Below, piece by piece: positions 36,701 to 49,258 of a stretch of 64,000 nucleotides of DNA. Position 1 is the stretch's first letter. Every line of letters starts with the position of its first letter. Origin of the DNA: Trichocladium uniseriatum. Its lineage: Eukaryota; Ascomycota; Sordariomycetes; Sordariales; Chaetomiaceae. Position numbers and translations under genes: made by a program. The DNA lies in contig WOUO01000006.1 of the NCBI GenBank assembly GCA_017139535.1, positions 806,001 to 870,000 of the forward strand. The letters run 5' to 3'. The notes under the pieces were generated by a model. That model saw nothing but the letters and a program-made list of their open reading frames with translations. It was not told the origin of the DNA and searched no databases.

Positions 36701-39700
36701 GATGCAGCTCTTCAGCCAACACACCCTCGGCAAAACCACCAACGGTCCGAGAAACTAACGTTTAACGCGCAGAACCAAAGCCGATCTCCCAGGAACCGTT
36801 CTGTCGTGTCTTGTCCTGTCTCGTCAGATCTGGGGAAATTCAGCTGTGCTCTCCGCGGATGCAACTCTTCTCCTTCATCGCCTGACATTTACATTACGCG
36901 ACCCGATGTGCGCTAGGATGGGAAGCTAGGGCATTCGCGGCAGAGTTCGGGGTCCAGAAAACGGGTCCAAAGCCACCTCGCCATTCCGCCAATCACAAAT
37001 TGTCAACGCCGAACTCCGTAGGGCCTGTCTATCGGTTCCCCAAGTTGTCGACCCCTGGCTCTGATATGCTTCGAGGACAAGGACAAGGACAAGTGACATT
37101 GTCCAGCCGTTCAGGTCTAGCGTCACAGAAGCAACCTCATCAAGGGTCAAATATGATACAAGTCAAAGAGCGCGGGTGCTGTGCCGAGGATCTACTCCCG
37201 TCTCGACGCGGCAACCGTTGTCTTTCAGCCCCTCGGCGCTGCGTGCGGTAAAGATCCGCGCTCTGGTGTTCCCCATCAGGGCATCAAAAGCGCCCCCACA
37301 GGACTCGACTTGGCGGTGGTATCGTGCGCTGCTAGCAGTCATCGCCATTGGTTTCGCCGGCTCTCAGACAGTCGTTGACCGGCCACTCTGCGCCCGCCGC
37401 GTCGGGGAGAGCCCATCGTCATCGTCGGCTGCAACGGAGTGTGTATATCCGCAAACTCCCACGACGGATAACGATCTCCTCGCAACGTCGCCCGGCCGGC
37501 CTCGTGATCCGAGCTTCCGCCCGCCGCCGCGACAGGGTCTCTTGTTTGAGCTTTTTCCTCCCACCCCTTTATTTTTGTGAACCTTCCACACTAGGCCCAG
37601 CGGTCCCCCTCATCTCATCATTCCGCCCGATTTTTCCCTTGGCCGGGCTCCAAGGATCCGCTCGGGCACACCACACACAGTCGCAGAATCGGTCCCAGCA
37701 GTCTGGAACTGCAACCCTTTTTGCCTACACGAGCGCTTGCGAACCAACTCGACACGTCAGCCAGACAGCGAATAAACTGCATTCCAATTTTGCCGTGCTG
37801 CAGGGGGTCACCCTTTCTGTCCCGCACATCATATCATCGAATCGCATCGGTCAAGGGGTCCAATCTGCTCGCGGGCCCCTACCCCCCTTCCGCCATCCCT
37901 CCCCGCGTCGGCCCGTCTTTGGCGCACCCATCAAGGTGAGAAGCGGCGAGGATCAAACCTGGATCGACTCCGCATCCTTCAGCGATTTAGATGAGAAGCC
38001 TTTTTTCAAAAGGAAATGGCGGGGTGGAACCCGGGCCGTTTCCAAGTCAGGCTGGCCGCCCGATCTCGATATGGAGCCCGGATGCGCCGGGGAAGAGAGG
38101 CCCCGGCTTCCGTGCTGTGATTTTCGTGGGTCAGTCCCCGCCGTGACTCCACAGCGGCACCTGTTCCGGAAGCCCATCGCGATCCTGTCGTGGCCCGTGA
38201 GCACGCGTTGCTGCCACTGAGCCGCTGAGCCACTGGGGGGTCACTGGGCATGATTTAACTTTAAACCCAGCAGAAGCACTGGCGCGGCGCGGGGCGTGAT
38301 GAACCGTTGTCATGAAGCCATTTGCCCGCTGCCCGCCGTGCGCCGTGACTTGTGACTTGCGGCTTGCCCCTACCGCGGCTGTGTAACCGGCGGGCCGTGG
38401 CCTGGCTTGCCCGCCACGCCCGCCAGTGGCTTTAAGCTTCTGCAGCAGGCCATCATCCTCATCTCAAACCGTTCCTGTCCGACTTTGTACGGCAAGCCAG
38501 TCTGCAGAAACTTAAAGCCCAAGAGTGACTTGAGTCAGAAAATGGTACGGAGTAGCAATTAGCCGGGTCTGGGCGCGAATTATTGCGGACTAGGAGCTTC
38601 CTCTTTTGTCCAGCATCGTTCGCGCCCAGGACCGCAGGAACGAGGACCGCCGTCCTGCCATCGGCCGCCCCCCTTGTCGCCCGTCTCACCATGGACGGCG
38701 GGGACGGTGGACGATCCGGGTGGAGGGGACACGCAAAGAATCTTCTCGGCTTGGGAAAGATTGTTCTCCCGAGCATTCTCTCGCAGAAACTCGCATTATC
38801 GCCGCCTAGTTTAGGATCCACAGCACAAGATCCGGGCATATTCCTTCGGGCAGGGCTGGAGAAGCACGTAAGACGGCCAGTGGTCGAACATAAATGGGAG
38901 GGTTGCGGGAAAGTGAGAAACGGGATCGCTGGTGATCCAGTAGTGCTGATGAGCAATTGTGTGTGTGTGGTTGCAAAGTTGCCGTTTCTTGTCGCCGGAG
39001 TCGTTCCTGCATCAACTTGGATGGAGTCTTGGGTCGGAGTTTGGTCGCAGTGCACTGATGCCCAGATCCACCGGCCGATTTCCCATTTGTCAAGGATGGA
39101 GCCAGCTGCGCACAATCTGATTGGGCGTGGGGTCTCAAAACCACTTTCCTTCCCTAGAATTATACAGCTGATTGGACGGTTTGCTTGAATCCCCACGAAT
39201 CGCCCAAGTCGCACTGACGTGCAGGGAACATCCCCCGCCGTGGTTTGCGCCGCAGTTTCTTTTGTCACTCGACAAAGGCGGAACAAGCTCGACGGATCCT
39301 TCCCCGAACCCTCGCCAGGACAATCTTCTCCGCCGGGCTCAGGGGATTCCACGGTCCCCGTCCTCAGATCCTCAGGCGAACATTGAGATTTCCGCCATGG
39401 AATCTCAACTCTAACCCTAACCCAGCACTTTTCCTTCAACTTCACTTTACTCAGTAACAAGTCTTTCTCGCAGCAACTCTGATGCGGAATCATGGAATCA
39501 GCCAAATATTTGCGCACCAACTGTCTACCTTGACGGTATTAATATCTCGTCTCGTTCCATTTCTCTCTTCTCTCTTCTCTCTTGCCCTCCTCTTGTATCT
39601 TCGTAAACTACTCCATAACAAGCCCCAGGGCAATCCTTTCGATCAATCTCAAACGCATGACTTTCCTAGCCAGGGGATCGTTCCAGCGTGCGGGACAGAT

Positions 39701-42700
39701 TCGCGCAATGGCGAATTTGATGAGCGACACTAGAGGGAGTTTCAATGGACCGAAGGAACCGGAATAATAACGAGATTGAGGCAACGGCTAACCATGCCTG
39801 TGGCCCATACCCCGTACACACGGACACCGCAGGACTCGGAGCGGCCGCAATCCCCTCTCCTGGATTCTGGAGTTCCCCTGTCCACTATCCCGTCCCGCAC
39901 CCTAAACCGCGGCCCCGGTGATAAAGTCGTAGAGGATTCAATGCCCTGCCAGCCGATCGAGCCCGTCCCGTCTCTCATTCACCATCAAAACTCTGCTGCC
40001 TACACTACGCACATTACCGAGGATCGTGTTTTGACCTATGGCTCGAAGCTTACGAACCTTGATGATCAATCGCCCTCTTTTCTGTCTCCAAGGCCACTAT
40101 CGACGCGACCAATTTGGCACGGTAGCCGTGCCGAGATCGCGGAAGGATGAGCCCTCGGCAAGAAGTGACCAGTTCCCGCAATTCTTGCCAGGGAACCAGC
40201 TATGTCCGACCGAAACAACGTTGCAGATGTGCCTCTCCCCCGCCTCGTCCGCGCAATCATGTGTGTCTTGTGTTCTCATTCTGCGCCGCGCACCCGGCTC
40301 TCATGTCTCCCGTACTCCGCCCTCCACCACACACAGTTCTGACACCGACTGCCCCGTGCGGCGTGCAGCCTCTCTCAGATGCTTGTTGTTGACGCAGGTC
40401 CGCGGCGGCGAGCCCTACAACGGCAAGATCCTACAAACAGGAATGGGCACAGACAGTGAACAAGGGAGGGATTAAAGGAAACTTCCGTCTGCGGGTTTGC
40501 TTGGTAGGTTGTAGTGTACCGTTGTTCGGAGTGATAGGGCTGTCAATTTCTCAACGGTTCGGGCCCCCCTACCCATGCAGTGTGCGGAATCGACTGATGG
40601 CTAAAACCACCTCCCACACATACACACCACCCACTCGCACTTCCCCATCGTTCATCCGCCTCCAATCATCCCAATCCTTCTCATCACCTCGGTGCTGGAC
40701 GGTATAGTGCGTCATGATCTGCCCTGACTGGACATTATTCGACCCTGGGCGTTGATCATGGCACCATATACATGTAGATAGACGGACAAAAGAGACAGGT
40801 GATTAGAGAAACTGGCATTCCCCTTTTTCTCTTAATAAAGAAAGAACAAACCCGCCCCAATGGCCCACAAGTCACATTACCCGTCCCAGCCGCGGCCCGA
40901 ACTGTCGCCTGTGAAGGTAGCATTCGTAGTAATTAGCGCGCTCCTCTTGTGCCTGCACCAGCGGCACGGCATGGCATGGCATCGGATCGCACGTTTTCGT
41001 ACATACATACATACGGAATAATATAATTTACCCCATATTCGCCTTCCGTATCTACATAGGGGCGCAGGTAACCTATCCAGTGGTCTAACTCGTGTCACCG
41101 GGAACACGCATTGCATGGGCAACACACCGGTGACAGGGGATATCCTGTGGTCACAGCGAAAAGGGCAGGCCGAGGCTGGGCGAGCTTGCAAGGAGGGTGA
41201 GGCGGGAGGGCCAGATCCGGAGACTTGAAGGAGGCAAGGGGGGAGGTGGCGAGGCGAGTGGATAGGGATGGGGAGGGTTGCCGGGGTAAGGAGGGTCGAG
41301 GTGAGTCCTCTGTGTGGATGTGGATGGGCGTATTGAAGAGGCACAGACCGAGATAGAGTTACGGGCAGTCTCAGGTGTACATAGTTTGTGCTGTGTACAA
41401 TACTTTGTACATACATGGCAGGTTTCTAGGGCGTGGGTGGCGCGTCAATATGTGCTGAGAGGGGGTGGATGGAAAACTTCTACGACTCCCTGACCGTGCC
41501 CTGCCCTGTGTAAGTCACAGCATCCGAAATGAGAATGGTGATCATGGATGGTGGACGACTCAGGCAAAATCAGGCATGGAACTTGGTCTGAGGCTTTGCG
41601 TTCACTCGGAAATGACTCAAAGCCGTGTAAGTGGTCGAGAGACAATAGCGTCAGCCACGATGGCGGCCGCTCCCGAAGACCCAAGTAGCAGAACAGCCAC
41701 AGAGGAAGATGGGGAAGAAGACGCCTTGTGCAGTAAAACCTGCATTTCTTTGCTTCCCAACTTTTGGTGAACCATCCAGGCGGTATAGGCCATATCCTAT
41801 TCTGAGCGCGGAAGCGCGGTGAACCCGGCTGCAGAGCAGGCCGCCAGCTCGGCCGGCCCGGGCATAGCCTCAATACATTCAGACTTCACTAACTTAACCC
41901 ACAATGAAGACAAGGACATGAACACCGCCACACGGAAACTGGGCTTAAACGCGGGAGGTCGCTATGCAATGGGCAGAACCCCGGGGGGCCGAGGGTTTTT
42001 CGAGCGGAGACCCGGGCCTGGCAACGGCACCGGGCCTCGGCGACTGCGCCGAAGCCACGAATAGACGAGACCCAACACCGTGTAAACAAAGAGCAAAAGA
42101 AGTAATCGAATTACGGGTTTCGTAATTACAAACAGGAGCCAAGATAGAACTCATCAACAGAAAATAGTTAGGTGCCTGCGCCGCCGGCACTCAACAATCG
42201 GCACTGTCCCGATGCCCGCCGCCCACGCGTCCAGGTTTCATGTCAGTCATCAGGTCCCGCCCGTCACGCGTTCTTCAAGATCAGTTCCGGCAAGGCGTAT
42301 GTATCACATTTACTTTCTTCCCTCTCCATCACCTGCAGATAGTGTAAATCCAGTCCATCCATGTCGGGATCTTCGGCAGTGACCTGTGCCGGATCCGCGC
42401 CGTTGAAGCGCGTGCCGAAGGGGAAATTGGGGGCCCGACATTCGGCAAGAGTGCCGGTACGGCGTGTGGTTCGTGGCGTGCGGTTCAGTGTGATGCACAC
42501 GTAAGTGTTAGTTAACCCCGAAACATTGTCGCCGGCGGCGGCAAAGGCGACGAGAGTCGAGACTGGGTTGAATCGGGATGTCACCACGTCAACGTTCAAC
42601 AACAGTGGCGGCGGCGTGGCAAGACAGGACAAGTCAAGCTAAGATAACGAGCGACAAGTCACGACGGTCAACGAATTAGGAAATGGGATACGCCGTGAAC

Positions 42701-44080
42701 CCCAGCAACAACGGCAACATTCCGAACATCATGTGCGAACCATAGACCCTCGCCGTGATTCCGCAATCGGCCCCAGACCGATCGCCTGCCCATCGACCCC
42801 CCACCCCGAAGGAATCTGCAACGGCGCCACACCCGCTCCCGAGATGCGCCCGTCCGTCCACCCCAGGCGGCGCGGGTCGGGCGGGTGTAACCAACGGGGG
42901 TTGGGTTGGTGTCAAGAAACAAGCAGAAAACGGCGCATCAAACAAGAGCGCCCAAACAAGGGCCACCTCAAAACGTCCGGTAGTCTGGTCAGTAAACGAA
43001 AACCAACCCAATCCAACAACCGCGGGGAAGGTAGAAGTGGGGGACAGTCGTACAAGCCACAAAAAGACGTAAGGTACAAAACGACGATATCTGTAAGTGC
43101 GTGGCAAAGCAACACAAGAAAAGCTCAGCTGGTGTTTCAAAAACACCACCTTGTACAACTCGGCTTCGGCTGTTGGGACTTTGGATGAAAAGCAGCACAC
43201 CGAAACTTCAAACACAACGAATAACGAACCGAACCAGACTGTCGGGTCGTAGTTGGGGACCATCCGAGCTGAAAAAAACTGAAAACACCTGTGCCGCAAC
43301 CGTTCGTCCAGTGCCTTGTCTCAGAAAACCCAACCCCCAACTCGACCCGACTTGACATTGCTCGGCCCAACAACAAGACCCAACCAAAAACGGCCCCCAA
43401 ATGGCGGGGTATTTGGCGAAAAAGCGATGTGCTGTTGAAACAAACGAGTCACGGGCACAGCCCAAAGTACCCCATCCCGAACGCAAATATAGCAGCCGCA
43501 AACTGCATGTGCCCATCTCATCACTCGCTCGGGCTGTTGGTTCACGAGTTTGAGCCTCTCTCTCTTCCAGACTGTCGGGTCCGCGATTGCCTCATCTTGA
43601 GAACTTAGCAACATCGTGAAACACACGATCGAACGAGGGTGAGCTTTTAATAGCATCTCTCTCTTTCTTTCTCCATCTCCCAGCTCGCTTGCCGACCAGA
43701 CAGAGAGAAATACTCTCAACGGCGCGGCGTAGGATGTGCTCGTGACGAAGCGACGAAAACAGCAACATGTGAACGTGAAACATCTCCAGATTCCCACTAT
43801 CTGCAAACTGCCTAGGCTCAGACGGGGAACCCATCGCTCACTTTGGGAAAAAAAAAAAAACCAAACCAACCTTGGCCGTCTCCTTTTGTTGTCCGCAACC
43901 GAACCTTACCAGAACCGACCAGAACCTCGTAAACAATGTACGCTAAAAAAAGGGGGTATTTCATTAGACAATGAGAACATGGGTAGCATCTGTACTACCG
44001 GACCAGTCTGCCGACTATGCGTTTTCCTCCCGAGATCAAAGGATCAAGTAAAATCAATCGTAACCACCGTCAGCTGCACT
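33776..44080. other. 10.3-kb region without a recognisable gene
   Basis: No ORF longer than about 100 codons here has family features or splice-consistent extension. The longest (38459-39520 minus, 353 codons; 37348-38220 plus, 290 codons) read as translated non-coding DNA. It holds TACTCCGTA (35846) and TACGGAGTA (38546), a telomere-like CCCTAA pair (39411) and an A13 run (43848-43860). It is probably the leader and regulatory region of the regulator at 31711, possibly with non-coding transcripts. Confidence 0.5.
39411..39423. repeat. Two telomere-like units (CTAACCCTAACCC)
   Basis: Two tandem CCCTAA-type units inside intergenic DNA. The match is to the fungal telomere repeat; the length is too short for a former telomere. 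Confidence 0.5.
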
Positions 44081-46528
44081 CTAAGCACCCTCGATTGGTG
44101 GCACAAATGTGTAGTTAAAGTCAAGCAGTCCGTCCAACATCCAGTGCTGAGGGTCCCAGAAGTCGTAGTTTGTCTCGTAGTTGAGTCCCAGGATGGAGCT
44201 CTGGTTGCCCATGGTCGAGCCGCCTCCGCTGGGAGTTAGAGCGCCGTTGGAGGCGGTTCCCAGGCCGAGATTCGCCGGCAAACTGTGAGATGGCGGAGCC
44301 AAGGTCGCGTCTAGGTGAGTTGACGAGGCTGATGATTCATTAGCCGAATCGGGATTTGTGGGTTGCTTCAGAGCTACCAAGAAGTATCTTAGCCTGCACG
44401 TGTCCATCGTAAAAAACAACAGGCAGAGAGGCAAGGGACATGAAATGACCCGGAGAGTTGAGGGGGAGCAGGGGAAACTCACCGTCGAGCGTTCCTCGAC
44501 CTCGCGCTTGGTACTCTTCCCTCCAGTGCCAGATCGAGTCAAACACCAGACTCATGCTGTGTCGACACCGAACCTTTAGCTGCAAGCTGTCATCAATCTC
44601 GGGGTCATCGCCCGGAGACACCCCCTCCACTCTGGCCCCGTTCCAGATCTGCACCATCAGCTCAGCCAGCCTCCAGTTCAGATCGTTTTGTACCACGCTG
44701 GCAGCCCGGATGGCTTGGATGGTCCTGTGGAACAGGGTCCGTCCTCGTACAAAATCAATCTGCTTCGCAAAGAAGGACCGCATGAGCTTGAGCAGCGCGA
44801 ACCCAGCCGCGACCAGCATCTGCTGAAGATAATTTGTTGCGTATTTGAGCAGATACTGGTCTCGTAACTGGTATTTGTAGGAATCATGGCATGTCTCGGG
44901 CTCCAGGATGAAGTCGAGATAGCTTGTTGTTGCCCGCCACAGAGCCATCAGGTCGTCTAGGTACCCCGGCGTGCGGCTCGAGTCGAAGAAGCCCGCCAGC
45001 CGGAGGTGCAGGCCCGCTGCCTTGAGGTGGAGGTTCATAACCGGCGACACGTTTTGTGACAGGATGGACGCCTGGAGCTCGTTGAACTCGCGGCGATACA
45101 CCCGCATCAACATGGCGCGGTGTTCGTCGCCCGCAACACCCCGAGGATCGCTGACATTGCTATACATCTCCTTGGACACCTTGTCGCAGAACCTCTCTAT
45201 TTGGAGCCTGGCCTCCAGTTCGGGCCCCAGTGAGAAGGGCCCCGAGTCGCCCGGCCGGACGGCCAAAGTCCAGTCGTACAAGGTCGATGCCGGCTGGCCA
45301 TATCCGGTTCCGATCGTCTGCGCGACGATATTACACACGGCCCACGTTTTTATCCGGTCGTGCAGCCCGTCCTTGTTGAGCTCCACGGCGACCCGCGTAA
45401 AGTCGTTGATGTGGTTTGGCCGGTGCAGGCCAATGCCTGTGGCCGTCTTCATCATGACCCCACAGAGGATGTGGGTGGGATCGGATGATGTCGTGCTCGT
45501 CGGGAGTGGCCAGGTGCAGAGCAGGCACAGGGCCTTGATGACAAAGTAACTCTGAGGGACATCTCCAACCGTTGTCCAGAGCAGCCTTGTCAGGGGGCTC
45601 GATAGCTTGGTGAGAAGGCTGGGGTCGGGTCCGAAGCGCCTGCTTGCGACGGCCACGATGGCCCAGTAGAGCAAAGGATGTTGCTGGTAATACTGATCCG
45701 GTGTTTGAACGGGGTTGAGGAAAGGCAAGAATGGGTGGTAAAAGTTGAAGAACTGGCTGAATAGCTGACTCTCCTCGTCCTCGGTAAGCCTGAAGTCGTC
45801 GAGTTCGCGAGCGATGCGGGGCATGTTGTACGAGCCGCCGCGCTTGAGGTGCAGCAGCGATGACACGGCCTCATCGGAACCCATCAATGAGGGATTGCGG
45901 GTGTGCGAGTAGTGGCTGGTGACAATGGGCGACTGGAGCTGCGAGTGCATGGCCTCGTCTTCCTCCTCAATGACGAAGCCTTGGGACTTGGCCATCTGGA
46001 CGGCGCGGCGTAGCCTGTCGATTTCCTTCTCCATCTCGGCATGCTTGGAGCGCTTGCCGACGCGCTTGAAGTTGGACTCGATCTTGCACTCGAGCTTGAG
46101 CCGGTTGCACCGGGAGCAGCTCTGGAAGGGTTCCTGCACGACATCGCATCGTAGCTGGAGTGACAATACGGTTAGCTTGGAGTAAGCCAACCAGGGAGGA
46201 AAAGTAAATAGGGAGGGGCTCCGGTGACCGACCGAGGTGAGAGCTCGGCGGCAGCGGGAGCGGAGCGCTGAGTACTTAAGGGCCGACTAACCTTTTGCTG
46301 GCGACACTCATTGCAAGCGCGCTTCACGCCGGGCAGGCGACGGTTCCTCGTCTCTGGCGAGGCGTCGTCCCGCTCGTCTTGGTCGGCATCGTGCTCGTGG
46401 TCCTGCTCGTGGTCGAGTAGGCTGGCCGGGCTGCTGTCAATGGTGCTCCGTTTGCGTTTATTAAGCCCGGCGCCGTTTGCGCCGTGGCTCCGCATGCCAG
46501 CCGCAAACTCGGGACTCTCCAAGTCCAT
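44081..46528 (-). CDS. Zn2Cys6 transcription factor, Leu3/LeuB type
   Basis: Exons 46528-46292, 46154-44483 and 44373-44081, 733 aa. The zinc cluster is C72-x2-C75-x6-C82-x9-C92-x2-C95-x6-C102 (RACNECRQQK, then LRCDVVQ); the nine-residue central loop matches yeast Leu3 rather than Gal4. Intron 1 (137 nt) splits the cluster after residue 79. A heptad-like helix follows (MEKEIDRLRRAVQM). The middle holds the fungal transcription-factor domain (FFNFYHPFLPFLNPVQTP, LLYWAIVAVASRRFG, GVMMKTATGIGLHRPNH). The last exon (GFWDPQHW-like tail, here NYDFWDPQHWMLDGLLDFNY) may be the activation end. Intron 2 uses the acceptor TTGGTAG, because the nearer CAG would give an immediate stop. Leu3-type proteins control branched-chain amino acid genes in response to alpha-isopropylmalate; whether this one does is inferred from the cluster. 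Confidence 0.87.
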
Positions 46529-49258
46529 GACGGGGAGTCACGGGACGGACCGGCGAGCCCCGTGGCCCGTGGGTGGGGAGAGATGCGACTGTGGAATCGC
46601 ACGTGAGTGGGTTCCCGGACCCCGAGACGGCACGGGACGGTGTCGGATAGGCTGTTGGCCGCGGCTGTTCGGTCGTGGGGAGGTCCGGTCTCGCGGTTGC
46701 GACTTGCGATGAGAGAGAGATTTGGAGGTGAAAAAAGCCGATTTACGGAAGGGCGGGTGTGTCGTGCACGCTGTCAGATGGTCCCTTCTGGGCGGGGCTG
46801 GTCCCTCGAGCGGGGCTGCGCGCACAACGCAGATTTTCGGGCTGCGGGGGTGACACTTCGAAAGCTGGTTGGCTGCGCTGTTGAAGTCCGACCCACTCGT
46901 GGCCCTGGCATTCTCAGCCGAGCGAATCGTCGATGGTTTTTCACATGCAGCCTTGAAAAACAACTCAGCTCGACCAAGCTAATCGGGTGGATCCTCGTCG
47001 CACTTTCTTTTTCGCATCAAGCTCCCGAGACGCCGTTGCAGAACCGTTATGGATGACGCGCCGCGCCGTCGTGAACCCATTGTTGCTTGTCTCAACGACG
47101 CAGACGTCTTTAGCATATTCCGTACGTTGACATGTACTTGTACGCTGACATGGTCTTTTGTCGGGGATGAATGGGCGAATGTCTCACGATCTCGGTGGTC
47201 TCCGTGGAGCCACGCATGGGCCAGGGACACCAGTCGATTCTCGATCAAACACGACTCGAGAGGCCCTCTGTCCCCTCATGATCGACCATTTCCCCATATT
47301 CGAAAAGTCTTGTTCTCCTCGTGAACTCCAGTACCTATCATCATCGACCCCGACACCGGCCAGGCGGTCTGTTGTAGAATGTGTTTGGTCGTGTTTGGCC
47401 TAACCCTAACCCACGTTTTGCTTGACAGCTCCGGGTTCGACGAAACCCCTTTTGTTGACGGAAGGTGGCATTCTAAATATTAATTACTGCTAGCATGCCA
47501 GATTAAAGCCGGACCTAACTTAACGGTGGTTCCCGCCTTTGGGAGGCAACTGCTCCCAGGCCATCTCATTGCTCAGTGGGCTACGCAAAGAGGGCACCGT
47601 GGTATCAACGACCCCGATCGTTGTGTTGGACCGGACGCTTATCTTGTTGGCCTTGAGGCATGATGCAGATCCCAGTGGTTCGCGATCTCCGGGTGATAGA
47701 AGCATCCCGTTAAGCCACCTGCTAATTATGACATCAACACGAGACCGTCCCGTTTGTTTGTTGTCTCTCCGGTCTGGAAAACTTCCTTCAAACCGATCGT
47801 GTTACCAAAATACTACGCCAGTCATACCACTCGCACCTGGTAAACTGGCGAGGTGTGGGAATACAACACCTCATGCAGGCTTCTAGTCAACTTTGCCAAG
47901 ATAATGAAGGTGTGTCCATAGAAGAGAAGCGTACAGTCCTTGTATTCCAGTTGCTCTAGGGAGCCCAACTAGGTACGTATGTAGCTGTACTCGCCCCTTC
48001 GATGCCGTGGCAGCCGTAGCTCCGGCCACCGAACCTAAGCTCGGCACTGGGATAAAAATGCCCGGGTCCGGGGCCGAACGCTGCGTACATCTCAATTACC
48101 GCCGTGATTCTGAGCCCAACAGCCGGCCCTGCCCACGAAAGGCCTCTAATTCACAGCCGCCCAATGCAAGTCATTAATGGTTAATTGCTGGTACTACGTG
48201 AAACTTCTGTCTCAGCTGCTACCAATGCAAAACATCCCCAGCTCAATTTTTACTGTTCGAGCCTGGACAATTACGGGAGAGGAGATGTCTTCCTGGCTAC
48301 ATCATGCCGATTTTCGACTTCTAGTACTTATCAGTAAAGTTAAGGGGAAATTTAGGTTATGAACAAGTAACGTCAAATTTCGTGGTAATTAGATGCAGTC
48401 TCCAGATTGACGAGCTTGGATTACTACCACAAACCTTACTAAGGGGCCGGCCAGATTTCTCGAAAGGTACTAACGGTCCATGAGCAAGCTGCTGACGTTG
48501 TCTACCGACCTGCTCTGAGTGGTTCACCAAGCAGCACGCTCTTCGTATTTAGATATAGGCAACGAAGACGTTCTGAGAAAAAGTGACTAGAGCAGGCATT
48601 TTCTAACTTCGGTTGAACCCAATACTTTCCATTGGCCTTGGCGGTTTCCAATTAAAGATAACACGAGTGGCCATTGTTAGGACCGTTTCGAAACAGTATG
48701 CTTCCTCGGTGGGGATTAACTTGGTGGGCAATTCCAGCCGCACTCACTGTTCAAGTGACACTTGCGTCTTACACATGGGTTTTGCCGCGCTATTTTACTC
48801 CATTGCATCTTGAAAGTGGCGAGACACACTTTAGAGCATTGGAAACCATGTTTTAGCATCTTTAAGTTGCCAAATGAAGTATCGGCTGATGACTTTACAG
48901 TTCTCGTCAACCAGCACCCACAACTTACACACTCGACTACGACTTGGACACGTCGAAGCCAACGCTTTAGGTTCAGCCCATGGGATATTAACAATGAACT
49001 TTGAAGTCAGAGAACCGATTTAGAATGAGGATAGAATACTCCCATTGTCCACAACCCCTTTTCTTCAGGGGGTGGCGTTACACCTGCACGAGCCACAGCT
49101 GTACAACCAACTGTGGCTGAAGCTTCGAGACTCGGCAATGACGACACAACTGGAACTCTAAACGCGCCCCCAATTGGGAGACAAAATTTCTGTTTCCCGA
49201 GCAAACTACCAGCAATTGCCCAGCAATCAGGACTTCTTTTGGACAAAGCGACACAACA
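46529..49258. other. 2.7-kb intergenic region, A+T-richer right part
   Basis: This is the divergent upstream DNA of the Leu3-like gene and the small protein gene at 49259. Bases 47450-49050 are visibly A+T-richer than their surroundings, without coding ORFs, compatible with an old degenerate insertion; I cannot identify one. A telomere-like pair lies at 47399. Confidence 0.5.
47399..47412. repeat. Telomere-like CCTAACCCTAACCC
   Basis: Second short (CCCTAA)2-type site, about 870 bp upstream of the Leu3-like start codon. Confidence 0.5.

Noticed and set aside
37348..38220. 290-codon plus-strand ORF in the large gap
   Set aside because: Composition typical of translated GC-rich non-coding DNA; no domain and no plausible gene context.
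38459..39520. 353-codon minus-strand ORF in the large gap
   Set aside because: No family motif, random composition, contains the telomere-like site, and no splice-consistent extension.
41819..42064. 81-codon plus ORF rich in Gly/Arg
   Set aside because: It starts with GTG in the open frame, the only ATGs are internal, and no context supports a gene.
42264..42632. Minus-strand ORF ending in a protein-like 75 residues
   Set aside because: No ATG at the start, no splice site that adds one, no family; kept only as a curiosity.
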